64,000 nucleotides of DNA from Streptosporangium brasiliense (GCF_030811595.1 NZ_JAUSRB010000002.1:4402001-4466000); one strand, 5' to 3'. Positions 16,865 to 25,912 are shown, counted from the stretch's first letter. The notes: generated from the sequence alone by a model not told the origin. Made by a program: numbers and translations.

Positions 16865-18304
16865 TCAGCGCGCGAAGCGGAAGGCCGCCGGACGGGGCGC
16901 CCTGGTGATCCGCCGGTAGACGGTCGTCGGGGCCGGCCAGTTGTTGGTCACCCGGCCCGCCGAGTTCTTGTACCAGCTCGTGCAGCCCGCCCCCCACACC
17001 ATGGTGTCCATCGCTTGCTCCAGGCTCCGCCGCCAGGCGTCCATCGCCTCCGGCCTGACCTCCATCGGTCCTCTCCGCGCGAGGTGCGGCAGGCAGCCCA
17101 TGACGTATCCGACCTGGCATTCGATCATGAAGACGATCGAGTTGTGACCGAGGTTGGTGTTGGGCCCGTAGAGCAGGAACAGGTTCGGGAAGTGCGGCAC
17201 CGCGATGCCGAGGTAGGCCTCCGCCCCGTCCTTCCACTCCTCGCCGAGACGGCGCCCCTGACGGCCGGTGATCTCGATGGGGGCCAGGAAGTCGGTGCTG
17301 TGGAAGCCGGTGGCGTAGACGATCACATCGGCCTCGCGGAGGCCGGCGGTGGTCTCGACGCCCGCCGCGGTGATCCGGGTGATCGGTTCGGTGACGAGAT
17401 CCACGTTGGAGCGGGTCAGCGCGGGATAGAAGTCGCTGTCGATGATGACCCGCCTGCAGCCGGGCGGGTAGCCGGGGGTCAGCTTGGCCCGCAGCAACGG
17501 ATCTTGGACCTGGCCGTGCAGATGGGCCAGGGCGCGTCTGCGCAGCATCCCCGCGCTCCACCCGCCGGCCAGGGCCGGGTGGAGGGCGCCCTCGGCGTAT
17601 CGGTAGACCCACTCGCGGTAGCCCCGCTGCAGGAACGGCACGTGGCGGAAGGCCGTCCGGACGCCCTCGCCGAAGACGGCGTCCGGCTTGGGGATGACCC
17701 AGTTGGGGGTGCGCTGGAAGACGTCCACCCGCCCGGCGACCTCGGCCACCCGGGGGATGAGCTGCGCCGCCGACGACCCGTTCCCGATCACCGCCACCCG
17801 CCTGCCGGTCAGGTCCTGCGAGTGGTCCCAGCGGGCGGAGTGGAAGGCCGCGCCCGCGAAGTCCGGCATTCCTGGGATGTCGGGCAGCCGGGGGCGGTTG
17901 AGCTGCCCCACCCCGGACACCACCACGTCGAAGAGCTGCTCGCCGGCCGCGGTGCGCACCCGCCACCTGCCCAGCGACTCGTCGAACGTGGCGGCCGTGA
18001 CCTCGGTGTCCAGCCGGATCCGCGGGCGCAGGCCGTACTTGTCGGCGCACATCTCCAGGTAGGCGAGGATCTCCGGCTGTCCGGGATAGCGGCGGGTCCA
18101 GCTGGAGTATCTCTCGAAGGAGAAGGAGTACAGGTGCGAGGGGATGTCGCAGCCGGCCCCCGGATAGGTGTTGTCCCGCCAGGTGCCCCCGACGCCGGGC
18201 CCCTTCTCGAAAATCGTGTAGGAGCCGATCCCCGCCCGCTCCAGCTGTATGGCCATGCACAGCCCGCCGAAACCGGCACCGATGATCGCGACAGTCGGAC
18301 TCAC
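16865..18304 (-). CDS. Flavin-dependent monooxygenase, Baeyer-Villiger type
   Basis: 479 aa. N-terminal FAD Rossmann motif IIGAGFGGLC (residues 7-16), family signature near 40 (GGTWRDNTYPGAGCDIPS), the BVMO fingerprint FAGAAFHSARWDH at 149-161 (FxGxxxHxxxW[D]), and the NADPH Rossmann motif VIGNGSSAAQ at 172-181. Catalyses NADPH/O2-dependent insertion of oxygen next to ketones or heteroatom oxidation. GTG 18304 is preceded by GGAGGG at good spacing. Transcribed alone; 80 bases separate it from the divergent nif3-like gene. Confidence 0.92.
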   Translation of the reverse strand: MSPTVAIIGAGFGGLCMAIQLERAGIGSYTIFEKGPGVGGTWRDNTYPGAGCDIPSHLYSFSFERYSSWTRRYPGQPEILAYLEMCADKYGLRPRIRLDTEVTAATFDESLGRWRVRTAAGEQLFDVVVSGVGQLNRPRLPDIPGMPDFAGAAFHSARWDHSQDLTGRRVAVIGNGSSAAQLIPRVAEVAGRVDVFQRTPNWVIPKPDAVFGEGVRTAFRHVPFLQRGYREWVYRYAEGALHPALAGGWSAGMLRRRALAHLHGQVQDPLLRAKLTPGYPPGCRRVIIDSDFYPALTRSNVDLVTEPITRITAAGVETTAGLREADVIVYATGFHSTDFLAPIEITGRQGRRLGEEWKDGAEAYLGIAVPHFPNLFLLYGPNTNLGHNSIVFMIECQVGYVMGCLPHLARRGPMEVRPEAMDAWRRSLEQAMDTMVWGAGCTSWYKNSAGRVTNNWPAPTTVYRRITRAPRPAAFRFAR

Positions 18305-18372
18305 AGACCAGCCCTCCGGAGGTCGGGATCCACTTACATTAAGCGATTCGCCTCCGTCCGGACATAGGCCGG

Positions 18373-18378
18373 TAGTCT
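18373..18378 (+). promoter_or_regulatory. -10 box TAGTCT giving a probable leaderless transcript
   Basis: TAGTCT ends 6 bases before the GTG at 18385, the spacing at which transcription would begin on the start codon. No Shine-Dalgarno sequence is present, as expected for a leaderless mRNA. Confidence 0.5.
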
Positions 18379-18384
18379 GCGCAC

Positions 18385-19221
18385 GTGCCTACCCTCGCCG
18401 ACGTCGTCCGAGAGCTCGAATCGACCTACGACCCCCGATGGGCGGAGTCGTGGGACGCCGTCGGGCTCGTCTGCGGAGACCCCTCCTCGGAGGTGCGCAG
18501 AGTCCTGTTCGCGGTGGACCCGGTGGCCGCCGTCGCCGACGAGGCCGTCGAGTGGGGCGCCGACCTGATCGTCACCCATCACCCGCTCTACCTGCGCGGC
18601 ACCACGAGTGTCGCGGCCACCACCTTCAAGGGCCGTCTGGTCCACACGCTGATCAAGAACGACATCGGCCTCTTCACCGCCCACACCAACGCCGACGTCG
18701 CCGACCCCGGCGTCTCCGACGCGCTCGCCCGCGCCGTGGGCCTGGCCGGTCCGCTCACGCCCCTGCTGCCCTCGGCCGACGGCCCGCGGCGCGGGCTCGG
18801 CCGGGTCGGCTCGCTGCCCGCCCCGCTGTCGCTGCGCGAGTTCGCCCGGCAGGCCGCGCGCGGGCTCCCCGGTACGGCGGGCGGGCTGCGGGTCGCCGGT
18901 GACCTCGACCGCGAGATCCGGCTGGTGGCGGTGAGCGGGGGATCGGGAGACTCCCTCCTCGGCACGGCCCGCGCCGCCGGGGTGGACGTCTTCCTCACCG
19001 CGGACCTGCGCCACCATCCGGCGTCCGAGTTCATGGAGGCCTCCGGCGGACCGGCGTTGATCGACGCCGCCCACTGGGCCACCGAGTGGCCCTGGCTGGC
19101 CGAGGCGGCACGCCGTCTGGAGTCCGGATTGGCCGGGAAGGGGATTACTGTTGAGACGCGCGTATCCGAGACGGTCACGGACGCTTGGAAGACAACAGCA
19201 GAGTGCGAGGATTTGAAGTGA
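18385..19221 (+). CDS. Nif3-like dinuclear metal-centre protein
   Basis: 278 aa of the Nif3/YbgI/YqfO family, hexameric proteins with a dimetal site. Metal-binding motifs are THHPLYLRG near residue 70 and TAHTNADVADPG near 100 with a later histidine region (DAAHWATEW near the C-terminus). Lacks the long inserted domain of the 370-residue members. First gene of the conserved actinobacterial trio with the zinc-ribbon protein and RNase H/phosphatase (compare Rv2230c-Rv2229c-Rv2228c). Biochemical role of the family remains unsettled (GTP cyclohydrolase I type 2 annotations exist). Confidence 0.9.
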   Translation: MPTLADVVRELESTYDPRWAESWDAVGLVCGDPSSEVRRVLFAVDPVAAVADEAVEWGADLIVTHHPLYLRGTTSVAATTFKGRLVHTLIKNDIGLFTAHTNADVADPGVSDALARAVGLAGPLTPLLPSADGPRRGLGRVGSLPAPLSLREFARQAARGLPGTAGGLRVAGDLDREIRLVAVSGGSGDSLLGTARAAGVDVFLTADLRHHPASEFMEASGGPALIDAAHWATEWPWLAEAARRLESGLAGKGITVETRVSETVTDAWKTTAECEDLK

Positions 19222-19958
19222 AAGCAGCCCCGGCGGCCCAGAAGCGTCTGCTCGACCTGGCCGAACTCGACTCCGTCATCGACCGGCTGGCCCACCGCCG
19301 CCGCACCCTGCCCGAGCTGGCCGAGATCGACGAGGTCTCCACCCGCGTGGCGAGGCTCGCGACCCAGGTGATCGCCGCCGAGACCGAGGCGGGCGACCTG
19401 GCCCGCGAGCAGTCCAAGGCCGAGGCGGACGTCGACTCGGTCCGCATCCGCGCCGAGCGCGACCAGAAGCGCCTCGACTCCGGCCAGGTGTCCTCGCCGA
19501 AGGACCTGGCCAGCCTCCAGTCCGAGATCGCCTCCCTGAACCGCCGCCAGGGCGACCTGGAAGAGGTCGTGCTGGAGATCATGGAGCGCCGCGAGTCGGC
19601 CGACGCGCAGGTCGCCAAGATCGTCGCTGAGCGCGACGAGCTCGCCGCCGTCCGCGGCGTCGCCGAGGACCGCAGGGACGCCGCCTTCGCCGAGATCGAC
19701 AAGGAGAGCGCCGAGGTCAAGGGCAAGCGCTCGGGCGTCGCCGCCGACATCCCCGCCGACCTGCTGGCCCTCTACGAGAAGCTCCGCGAGCAGTTCGGAG
19801 TGGGCGCCGCGATGCTGCAGGGCGCCCGCTGCCTCGGCTGCCGCACGAGCCTGTCCATCGCCGAGATCAACCGCATCAAGGCCGCCTCGCACGACGAGGT
19901 CATCCGCTGCGAGGAATGCCGCCGCATCCTGGTCCGCACCGCAGAGTCGGGGCTGTGA
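19218..19958 (+). CDS. Coiled-coil zinc-ribbon protein (Rv2229c-like)
   Basis: 246 aa. Start set at GTG 19218, overlapping the Nif3 stop as GTGA; the upstream ATG at 19185 would add residues unlike the family. Residues 1-175 are mostly charged coiled coil (LDLAELDSVIDRLAHRRRTLPELAEIDE), followed by a C4 zinc ribbon with CLGC and CEEC. Possibly a nucleic-acid or protein-binding scaffold; function unknown but context is strongly conserved. Its stop again overlaps the next start (GTGA). Confidence 0.9.
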   Translation: MKAAPAAQKRLLDLAELDSVIDRLAHRRRTLPELAEIDEVSTRVARLATQVIAAETEAGDLAREQSKAEADVDSVRIRAERDQKRLDSGQVSSPKDLASLQSEIASLNRRQGDLEEVVLEIMERRESADAQVAKIVAERDELAAVRGVAEDRRDAAFAEIDKESAEVKGKRSGVAADIPADLLALYEKLREQFGVGAAMLQGARCLGCRTSLSIAEINRIKAASHDEVIRCEECRRILVRTAESGL

Positions 19959-21196
19959 CCGCCTACGTCGTCGAGGCCGACGGCGGGTCCCGGGGCAACC
20001 CCGGCCCCGCCGGTTACGGCGCCGTCGTCAAGGACGCAGCCGACGGCCAGGTGCTGGTCGAGACCGCCGAGGCGATCGGCACCCAGACCAACAACGTCGC
20101 CGAATACCGCGGCCTGATCGCGGGCCTGCAGTCGCTTCTCGCCCTCGCGGGCGACGGCGCCGCCGTCGAGGTCCGGATGGACTCCAAACTGGTCATCGAG
20201 CAGATGGCCGGCCGCTGGAAGATCAAGAACGAGGGGCTGCGCCCGCTCGCGCTGGAGGCGGGTGCCCTGGCCCGGCGCCTGCGGGTCACCTGGCAGTGGA
20301 TCCCCAGGGAGAAGAACAAGGACGCCGACCGGCTGGCCAACGAGGCCATGGACGCCGCCGCCAAGGGCCGCCCCTGGCAGCTCAGCGGATCCTCGGTCGC
20401 CGGCTCCACCGCGGGCGGAGCCCCGTCCCGCGGGGCCGGCTCTCCCGCCGCCGCGCCGGCCGCGCAGGACTCCCTCCTCGACCTCCTCGACTCCGATGAC
20501 GTCTCATCGGGGCAGCAGGTCGTGGCGGCCACCACCACCGTCGGCAGCGGCTGGCGCGCGCCCACGACCGTGGCGACCTCGCTGCTCCTGCTCCGGCACG
20601 GCGAGACGCCGCTCTCGGTCGAGCGCAGGTTCTCCGGGCTCGGCGATCCGGAGCTCACCCCCAACGGCGTCGCCCAGGCCGAAGCCGCCGCCGCCAGGCT
20701 GTCGCGCGGGCCGTACGGCGTGCAGGTGGTCGTCAGCTCGCCGCTCAGGCGCGCCCGCGCCACCGCCGAGACCGTCGCCGCCCGGCTCGGGCTGGAGGTG
20801 GTCGTCGACGAGGGGCTCAGGGAGGTCGACTTCGGCGACTGGGAGGGCCACACCTTCACCGAGATCCAGCGCCGGTGGCCGGACCTGCTCGCCGCGTGGC
20901 TGGCGGACCCGTCCGCCGCGCCGCCGGGTGGGGAGAGTTTCGGGGAGGCGGCGCGGCGGGTCCAGGCGACCGGAGACCGGCTGGTCGAGCGCTACGAGGG
21001 CAGGACGGTCCTCGCCGTCTCCCACGTCACGCCGATCAAGATGCTGCTCCGGTCCGCGCTGCTCGCTCCCCTCGCCGCGCTGTACCGCATGCATCTCGAT
21101 CTGGCAGCCCTGTCCCTGATCGAGTACTACGCCGACGGCCCGGCGGTGGTCAAGGTGTTCAACGACACCTCGCACCTGGCTGAGACGGCACCCTGA
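19955..21196 (+). CDS. Bifunctional RNase HI / histidine phosphatase
   Basis: 413 aa. The N-terminal RNase H domain has VEADGGSRGNPGPAGYGAVV, the catalytic glutamate in NNVAEYRGL, and RMDSKLVIEQM; it degrades RNA in RNA-DNA hybrids. A Gly/Ala/Ser-rich linker at about residues 145-205 leads to a phosphoglycerate-mutase-like phosphatase with the catalytic LLLRHGETPLS and SSPLRRARATAE, comparable to the CobC (alpha-ribazole phosphatase) half of Rv2228c. GTG 19955 overlaps the upstream stop. The gene immediately precedes rnpB. Confidence 0.93.
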   Translation: MTAYVVEADGGSRGNPGPAGYGAVVKDAADGQVLVETAEAIGTQTNNVAEYRGLIAGLQSLLALAGDGAAVEVRMDSKLVIEQMAGRWKIKNEGLRPLALEAGALARRLRVTWQWIPREKNKDADRLANEAMDAAAKGRPWQLSGSSVAGSTAGGAPSRGAGSPAAAPAAQDSLLDLLDSDDVSSGQQVVAATTTVGSGWRAPTTVATSLLLLRHGETPLSVERRFSGLGDPELTPNGVAQAEAAAARLSRGPYGVQVVVSSPLRRARATAETVAARLGLEVVVDEGLREVDFGDWEGHTFTEIQRRWPDLLAAWLADPSAAPPGGESFGEAARRVQATGDRLVERYEGRTVLAVSHVTPIKMLLRSALLAPLAALYRMHLDLAALSLIEYYADGPAVVKVFNDTSHLAETAP

Positions 21197-21223
21197 TTCC
21201 ACCGGAGGCGACTTGCCGCTCGG

Positions 21224-21252
21224 TTGGAGACCACTTGGGGAGCCATTAGGCT
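21224..21252 (+). promoter_or_regulatory. Promoter of rnpB
   Basis: -35 TTGGAG (21224-21229) and -10 TAGGCT (21247-21252) with 17 bases between, placing transcription start near 21259-21261, right at the 5' end of the P1 helix of the RNase P RNA. Confidence 0.65.
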
Positions 21253-21261
21253 GGGACGCAC

Positions 21262-21662
21262 GGCGGACGAGCCGGCCGGGCGGCCGCGTCGGGTCTCTTC
21301 GGAGACCCGCCGAGGAAGGTCCGGGCTCCACAGGGCAGGGTGGTCGGTAACGCCGACCCGGGGTGACCCGCGGGACAGTGCCACAGAGAACAGACCGCCT
21401 CCCGTGAGGGAGGTAAGGGTGAAACGGTGGTGTAAGAGACCACCAGCGCCCACGGTGACGTGGGCGGCTCGGTAAACCCCACCTGGAGCAAGGTCAAGAA
21501 GGGACGCTCCCCGGAGCGTCCCGCGCACGACGTTCGAGGGCTGCCCGCCCGAGTCGTGCGGGTAGACCGCTTGAGGCCGCCGGCAACGGCGGCCCTAGAT
21601 GGATGGTCGCCCCTTCACGTCAGTGAAGGACAGAACCCGGCCTACAGGCCGACTCGTCCGCC
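21262..21662 (+). ncRNA. rnpB: RNase P RNA, bacterial class A
   Basis: The 5' and 3' ends form helix P1 (21262-21277 with 21647-21662, one mismatch). Conserved core segments are visible: GAGGAAGGTCCGGGCTCC near 21311 (CR I) and ACAGAACCCGGCCTACAGG near 21630 (CR V), plus GGTAAGGGTGAAACGGTGG in the middle. Length about 401 nt fits class A. It is the catalytic RNA that removes tRNA 5' leaders. Protein-coding frames across this stretch are spurious. Confidence 0.95.
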
Positions 21663-21726
21663 CTCCCCGCCCCTGACCTGCGGCGGAGCTCTTGCTCATG
21701 GAGCTGGAGACCCTGAGAGGGCACAT

Positions 21727-22138
21727 TCAGGTGAGTTGAGGTCCGGTGGCGAAGGCGTTGTCCAGCGCCGTCCGTGCCCGCTCGGACGCCTCCGGGACCA
21801 GATGCCCGTACAGGTCCACGGTCGTGGTGACGGACCCGTGGCCCGGCCACCGGGACACCTCGGAGATGGGCACCCTCTCGGCGAGGGCCGTACTGGCGAA
21901 GGTGCGCCGCAGATCGTGGAACGTCATGTCCACCGGCACCCCGGCCGCGAGGATCGCGGGTCCGAGGATGTCGACGTTGAAGTGGTCGCGCCGGATCAGG
22001 TTGCCGCGCGCCGTCCGGAACAGCGCGTCCTCGGGACTGTGCCGGTCGATGTGCTCGGTCAGCGCGTCGGCCAGGACGGCCCGGATGGGGACGTCACGGA
22101 TGGACGGAATCGAACCTGCGACCTGCGGATTATGAGTC
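21727..22138 (-). pseudogene. Tyrosine recombinase (integrase), C-terminal remnant
   Basis: A frame read from about 22110 to the stop at 21727 gives roughly 127 residues of an integrase catalytic domain: HDLRRTFAS (HxxR box), VSRWPGHGSVTTTVDLYGH with the second His and the tyrosine nucleophile. The N-terminal DNA-binding domains and the first catalytic Arg are missing. Upstream the frame runs straight into a half-tRNA(Met), so the 5' part was lost at a recombination junction. Relic of an integrated element placed just after rnpB. Confidence 0.8.
22105..22138 (-). other. 3' half of a tRNA(Met)-like sequence (att-type relic)
   Basis: On the minus strand this reads anticodon loop CTCATAA (anticodon CAT), variable region and T arm GCAGGTTCGATT. 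The D arm, the 5' acceptor strand and the 5' side of the anticodon stem are absent, so it is not a functional tRNA. Half-tRNAs that begin at the anticodon are the usual core of integrase attachment sites, and this one abuts the integrase remnant. Confidence 0.65.
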
Positions 22139-22140
22139 AG

Positions 22141-22587
22141 CTCGATCAGTGCCGCTCAGTGCCGTCAAGTGTTGTCCTGTACCGCCGTTGCCGGAATTCT
22201 CCCCATCGTCGTGTCGGCCTGTGTCGACGCATGCCGCGCTGTATCGCATACACGCGAGCAACCGCCGAGCAGTCATCGGTGGACGATGCGCGGCTGATCG
22301 CCAGGATGACCTGTTGTCGCTTCGGAAGCGATGCAATTCCTGCTTGACGTGCCTGGATGTGTTTTCGGCAGGCACAGGGTCGAGTTCCGGGGTAGCGCGA
22401 ACGGGCCGTCCACCGACGCGGTCGATGTGGGCGGGCACCCGGCTGGAGCGGACCGGGGCCGCCGGAAGGACATTGCGATCTTGCCGAGGGTGCTCATTTC
22501 ATTGCGATTCGACCTGCCTGGGTTGACCGATTCCTCTCAGTGCGATCGCCCCACTTGTATCAGTCCGCACAAGGCATTACGCCAGCA
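22141..22587. other. Stretch without a supportable gene
   Basis: 447 bases between the integrase remnant and the next gene. The frames present lack ribosome sites and recognisable domains. The start has short direct repeats (CAGTGCCG twice near 22148-22165). Lower GC than the core chromosome, consistent with decayed accessory DNA. Confidence 0.5.
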
Positions 22588-23133
22588 TCAAGGCATGACA
22601 CACAGCAGCCCCTCCGATGAAACCCAATCCTGGTCGAGGAAACGCCCTGTGATTCTTCCTATGATGATCAGAAACTGGTCCAGCGCTTCTGGTACCGGCA
22701 TCGTGTTGTCGTTTGGCAGATCTGTCCAATGGGCTTCATGCTCGGCCTCGTCGAAGACGCTTCTGTACTCGCCGTCGTAGGTGTGGATCGGCTCGTCAAG
22801 GTCCTCGATCCCGCCGACGTATGAAATTTCAAACACGCGCCGGTCATGGCGGCTGAGCTCCTCGGCGGACGACGCCTGCCCGCCACTGAGGATAAGGACA
22901 TGGGACCAGCCGGGTGCATGCGACGTGATCCAGACCCGCTGCGCAGAGCCCGCAGGATCGTATGTCCTCATAGCGGTCTGAAAGTCGCACGTCTCTATCG
23001 TCCCCGCCGGGAAGTGCAGACCCCGGGCCACCTCGTGACCGTCCGCAATGCTGACCCATAGGGCACCGAACCTCCTGTCGAGCCCGTGTGCCACCAGAAG
23101 ACGCTGTTGGTTTTCAGCAGGAAAAAGAGTCAT
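22588..23133 (-). CDS. Hypothetical protein, possibly immunity-like
   Basis: 181 aa soluble acidic protein with no signal or membrane helix. I do not recognise a family. It is rich in Trp/His/Asp with a segment GGIEDLDEPIHTYDGEYRSVFDEAEHEAHW and ends in a helical C-terminus. GGAT lies 6 bases before the ATG at 23133. Small acidic single-domain proteins in islands with SUKH genes are often immunity proteins, but that is context only. Confidence 0.55.
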   Translation of the reverse strand: MTLFPAENQQRLLVAHGLDRRFGALWVSIADGHEVARGLHFPAGTIETCDFQTAMRTYDPAGSAQRVWITSHAPGWSHVLILSGGQASSAEELSRHDRRVFEISYVGGIEDLDEPIHTYDGEYRSVFDEAEHEAHWTDLPNDNTMPVPEALDQFLIIIGRITGRFLDQDWVSSEGLLCVMP

Positions 23134-23154
23134 AGTTTATCCGGATTCTGTTGC

Positions 23155-23280
23155 ATAAGAGTCCAAAAGAAGAGTGAGGAGCCGCTGGCCCATCGTTTGC
23201 GCCCCTTGCCGGTGGGGTCCAGGCCCATGACCGCCATGTAGACGCACTTCAGTGCGGCCTGCTCGTTCGGGATCGGAGAA
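23155..23280 (-). pseudogene. IS256-family transposase fragment (C-terminus)
   Basis: In one minus-strand frame the sequence reads PNEQAALKCVYMAVMGLDPT then GKGRKRW, which is the C-terminal signature of actinobacterial IS256 (mutator) transposases. After RW the frame no longer matches the family, and upstream the match stops near 23280. A short relic flanked by unassigned DNA to 23474. Confidence 0.65.
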
Positions 23281-23474
23281 GACCATCTGCTCGGAAGCTC
23301 CAGCCGCGAGGACCTCCGAGAACAAGGGCCAGAGCGCGACGTATGGCCGGCTCAACAGTTGCGAGAACAGCAGCCGGAGGTGCCGGTGCCGTTCCACAAC
23401 GGCACGGCGCGGTTCCCGCCGTCCGCCCGTGCGCACTACGCACTACGAGGCGGAAGCCCCCGACGTTCCTGAAT

Positions 23475-24443
23475 TCATGGCCTGACCTGCTTCTGGAGTT
23501 TGAACGTGGCGCGGTACGCGCTGGGACTGGGGCCGATGCGGGAGGCGAAGTGCGAGCGCAGCGTCACGGGTGAGCCGAAGCCGGCCAGGGCGGCGATCCG
23601 CTCGACTGGGAGATCAGTGGTCTCCAGCAGTTCCCGGGCATGGTCCAGTCGCGCGGTCAGCAGCCATTTCCGCGGAGTGGTGCCCGTCTGTGCCCGGAAC
23701 TGCCGGTTGAGGCTGCGTACGCTCAAGTGCGCATGCCGGGCGATGTCGCCCAACGTCAGAGGCAGATGCAGGTTCTCGTGCATCCACTGCAAGGTCGATC
23801 GGAGGATCGGGCCGTCGCTTCGGGGAGCGGGGTGCCGGATGATCTGGGCCTGCTCGCCGTCGCGCTGCGGCGGCATCACCACGGTACGTGCGGCATCGGC
23901 GGCCGCCGCGGCACCGTGATCGGTGCGGATCATGTGCAGGCACAGATCGAGTCCCGCGGCGGCCCCCGCGGAGGTCAGCACCTGCCCGTTGTCGACGAAC
24001 AGGACCGCTGGGTCCACCGTGACACGCGGGTAGGACCGGGCGAGATCCTGGGCGGCACGCCAGTGGGTGGTGGCCCGGAGTCCGTCCAACAGCCCGGCGG
24101 CGGCGAGGACGAAGGCGCCCGTGCAGATCGACGCGATCCGTGCGCCGTTCCCCGCGGCCGTGCGCAGCAGCTCCAGCACCCGTGGTTCCGGCGGCTGGGA
24201 GTGCCGGGCTACGCCCGGCACCACGATCGTGTCGGCGTCGGCGGCCGCGTCGAGCGGGAAGTCGCAGCGCACCTGGAAGCTCGGGACGCCGACAGCGGTG
24301 GCGGTGACGTCCTGATCACCGCAGACCCGGACCGCATACCGAGGCGTTCCGTCAGAACGCCATGCCGCGGAGAACGCCTGACACGGCACCGCCAGATCGA
24401 ACGCGACGACCCCGTCGAAGGCCAGTACCGCCACCGTGTGCAT
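23475..24443 (-). CDS. GlxA-family regulator (DJ-1/PfpI domain plus AraC HTH)
   Basis: 322 aa from ATG 24443 (an ATG 21 bases upstream is an alternative). Residues 1-165 form a DJ-1/PfpI-like class I glutamine amidotransferase fold with the nucleophile-elbow cysteine in ASICTGAFVLAAAGLLDG. Residues 215-320 form an AraC DNA-binding domain with two HTHs: LTLGDIARHAHLSVRSLNRQF and ERIAALAGFGSPVTLRSHF. Divergently transcribed from another DJ-1/PfpI gene 71 bases away, which it probably regulates. Confidence 0.92.
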   Translation of the reverse strand: MHTVAVLAFDGVVAFDLAVPCQAFSAAWRSDGTPRYAVRVCGDQDVTATAVGVPSFQVRCDFPLDAAADADTIVVPGVARHSQPPEPRVLELLRTAAGNGARIASICTGAFVLAAAGLLDGLRATTHWRAAQDLARSYPRVTVDPAVLFVDNGQVLTSAGAAAGLDLCLHMIRTDHGAAAAADAARTVVMPPQRDGEQAQIIRHPAPRSDGPILRSTLQWMHENLHLPLTLGDIARHAHLSVRSLNRQFRAQTGTTPRKWLLTARLDHARELLETTDLPVERIAALAGFGSPVTLRSHFASRIGPSPSAYRATFKLQKQVRP

Positions 24444-24514
24444 GGCCAGAACGTATCGCAACACGGCACGCCCGGCCCTGGTCCGGTCATCCCGTCAATC
24501 TCGACACTTGGGCC

Positions 24515-25258
24515 ATGGAACGCAGAAACCTCTTGATGGGTATGACCGCCGCGATCACCGCGGCCGCCCTACCGGATACCGTGGCTGCTGCCGCCACGGC
24601 GGACTCGCCCGTCGGTGCGCGGCAACGCGTGCACATCGTGTTGTTCGACGGCGTCGAGGAACTGGACTTCGCCGCGCCGCTGGAAACCCTCGACATCGCC
24701 GGCAAGTTCGGCGCGCCCATCGAGACGAGGTTGGTCACCGTCGAAGGGCCGCGTAGGGTGACGGCCAGTTGCGGCACGCGGATCGATGTAGGCGCCGACT
24801 GGATGCCTGGGGAAGCGGACGTGATCCTGGTGCCGGGCGGCGACGTTCGGGACGCCGGCAAGCCCGGCGTGGCGGCGGAGATCAAGCGCGGAGTGATCCC
24901 GACCGCGTTGCGCACGGCCCGCAGACGGGGGCTGACCATGGCGTCGGTGTGTACCGGCGCGCTGCTGCTGGGTGCGGCGGGTCTGGTCCGGGGTCGGCCG
25001 TGCACCACGCATCACAGCAGCAAGAAACAGTTGGCTGAGCAGGGCGGCAAGGTCGTCAACGGGCCCGGCGGAGGCATGCTGGGGCCACGCGTGGTCGACG
25101 ACGGTGACCTGGTCACCTCAGCCGGCGTCACGAGCGGCCTGGAACTGGCCTTGTGGCTCGTCCAACGCGCGTATGGCACGCAGATGTCGATGAATGTCGA
25201 GATGGTGCTGGAGTACGAACGCCGCGGCGTCGTCCACGAGGCCCGCCGCCGCGGCTAG
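24515..25258 (+). CDS. DJ-1/PfpI-family protein with export signal
   Basis: 247 aa. Begins MERRNLLMGMTAAITAAALP, a twin-Arg-like n-region and hydrophobic stretch ending near AAAA, suggesting export by Tat or Sec. The rest is a DJ-1/PfpI domain with VHIVLFDGVEELDF and the nucleophile region MASVCTGALLLGAAGL. May be an exported hydratase, chaperone or amidase-like enzyme; isocyanide hydratase-like proteins belong to this group. Partner of the divergent GlxA regulator. Confidence 0.85.
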   Translation: MERRNLLMGMTAAITAAALPDTVAAAATADSPVGARQRVHIVLFDGVEELDFAAPLETLDIAGKFGAPIETRLVTVEGPRRVTASCGTRIDVGADWMPGEADVILVPGGDVRDAGKPGVAAEIKRGVIPTALRTARRRGLTMASVCTGALLLGAAGLVRGRPCTTHHSSKKQLAEQGGKVVNGPGGGMLGPRVVDDGDLVTSAGVTSGLELALWLVQRAYGTQMSMNVEMVLEYERRGVVHEARRRG

Positions 25259-25327
25259 GTGTATTGACCTGAGAGGTTAGGAACGCGGCTGGCTGATGGG
25301 TGTCGCGCCAGGGCTGAGGAGGTCGCC

Positions 25328-25912
25328 ATGTTGTTCGGGTCGCGGACCGGATTCGGTTTGGAGTTCCACGTCGAACAGGACCCGGGGCTGCTGTGCGTCG
25401 ACGTCTTCGTCGGCGGGCTCCATGTGAACACGTGGGACAACGCGTTCTATCCGCCGCTGCTGGTCAAGAAGCTCAAGGACGAGCTCAGCCGCTTCCGCAC
25501 GCCGGCTGTGCCGCCGATGGGGTTCACCTCGCCGTCTGAGTCCTTCCGCATTGCCGAGAGCTGGATGTACGACGACGCCAGTATCGGGGCCGCACCTGGG
25601 GCCGAGGCGGCACTCGCACGGTGTGTGTTCCTGGAGTGGGGGGAGTGCACCGACGAGGTGACAGCGTTCGCGTTCCCTGACGGGGACCGGGTGCACCTCG
25701 CCTGTCGGGTACGCGATGGAGGCGGTCCCGCCTGGGGCACCGAGGCCCGGCGTGAGCCGACGGTGGTGTCGGTGAGCCGGACGGTGCTCGTCGAGACGTT
25801 GGAGGGCGGCCTCGTCATCGCCGAACGCGAGTGGTCTGCCCGGCTCGCCGCCATCATGGCCCGCAGTGACACATGTGACGGCGGGGACGTGTCCAGCGTG
25901 CGTTCTCCGTAG
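25328..25912 (+). CDS. Hypothetical protein in the accessory island
   Basis: 194 aa soluble protein. GAGGAGG precedes ATG 25328 at good spacing, and codon usage follows the host, so it is a real gene. I do not recognise a domain. The N-terminal half has alternating aromatic beta-type segments (FHVEQDPGLLCVDVFVGG, WDNAFYPPLLVKKLKDEL). Followed by a SUKH-type protein, so an immunity role is possible but unproven. Confidence 0.7.
   Translation: MLFGSRTGFGLEFHVEQDPGLLCVDVFVGGLHVNTWDNAFYPPLLVKKLKDELSRFRTPAVPPMGFTSPSESFRIAESWMYDDASIGAAPGAEAALARCVFLEWGECTDEVTAFAFPDGDRVHLACRVRDGGGPAWGTEARREPTVVSVSRTVLVETLEGGLVIAEREWSARLAAIMARSDTCDGGDVSSVRSP

Noticed and set aside
21262..21662. Protein-coding frames across the rnpB region
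   Set aside because: The stretch folds as class A RNase P RNA with its conserved core motifs; the frames are incidental.
22105..22138. Intact tRNA(Met) gene
   Set aside because: The D arm, the 5' acceptor strand and the 5' side of the anticodon stem are missing.
22130..22438. 102-codon frame on the minus strand between the integrase relic and the next gene
   Set aside because: No ribosome site, no recognisable domain, and it begins in decayed DNA.
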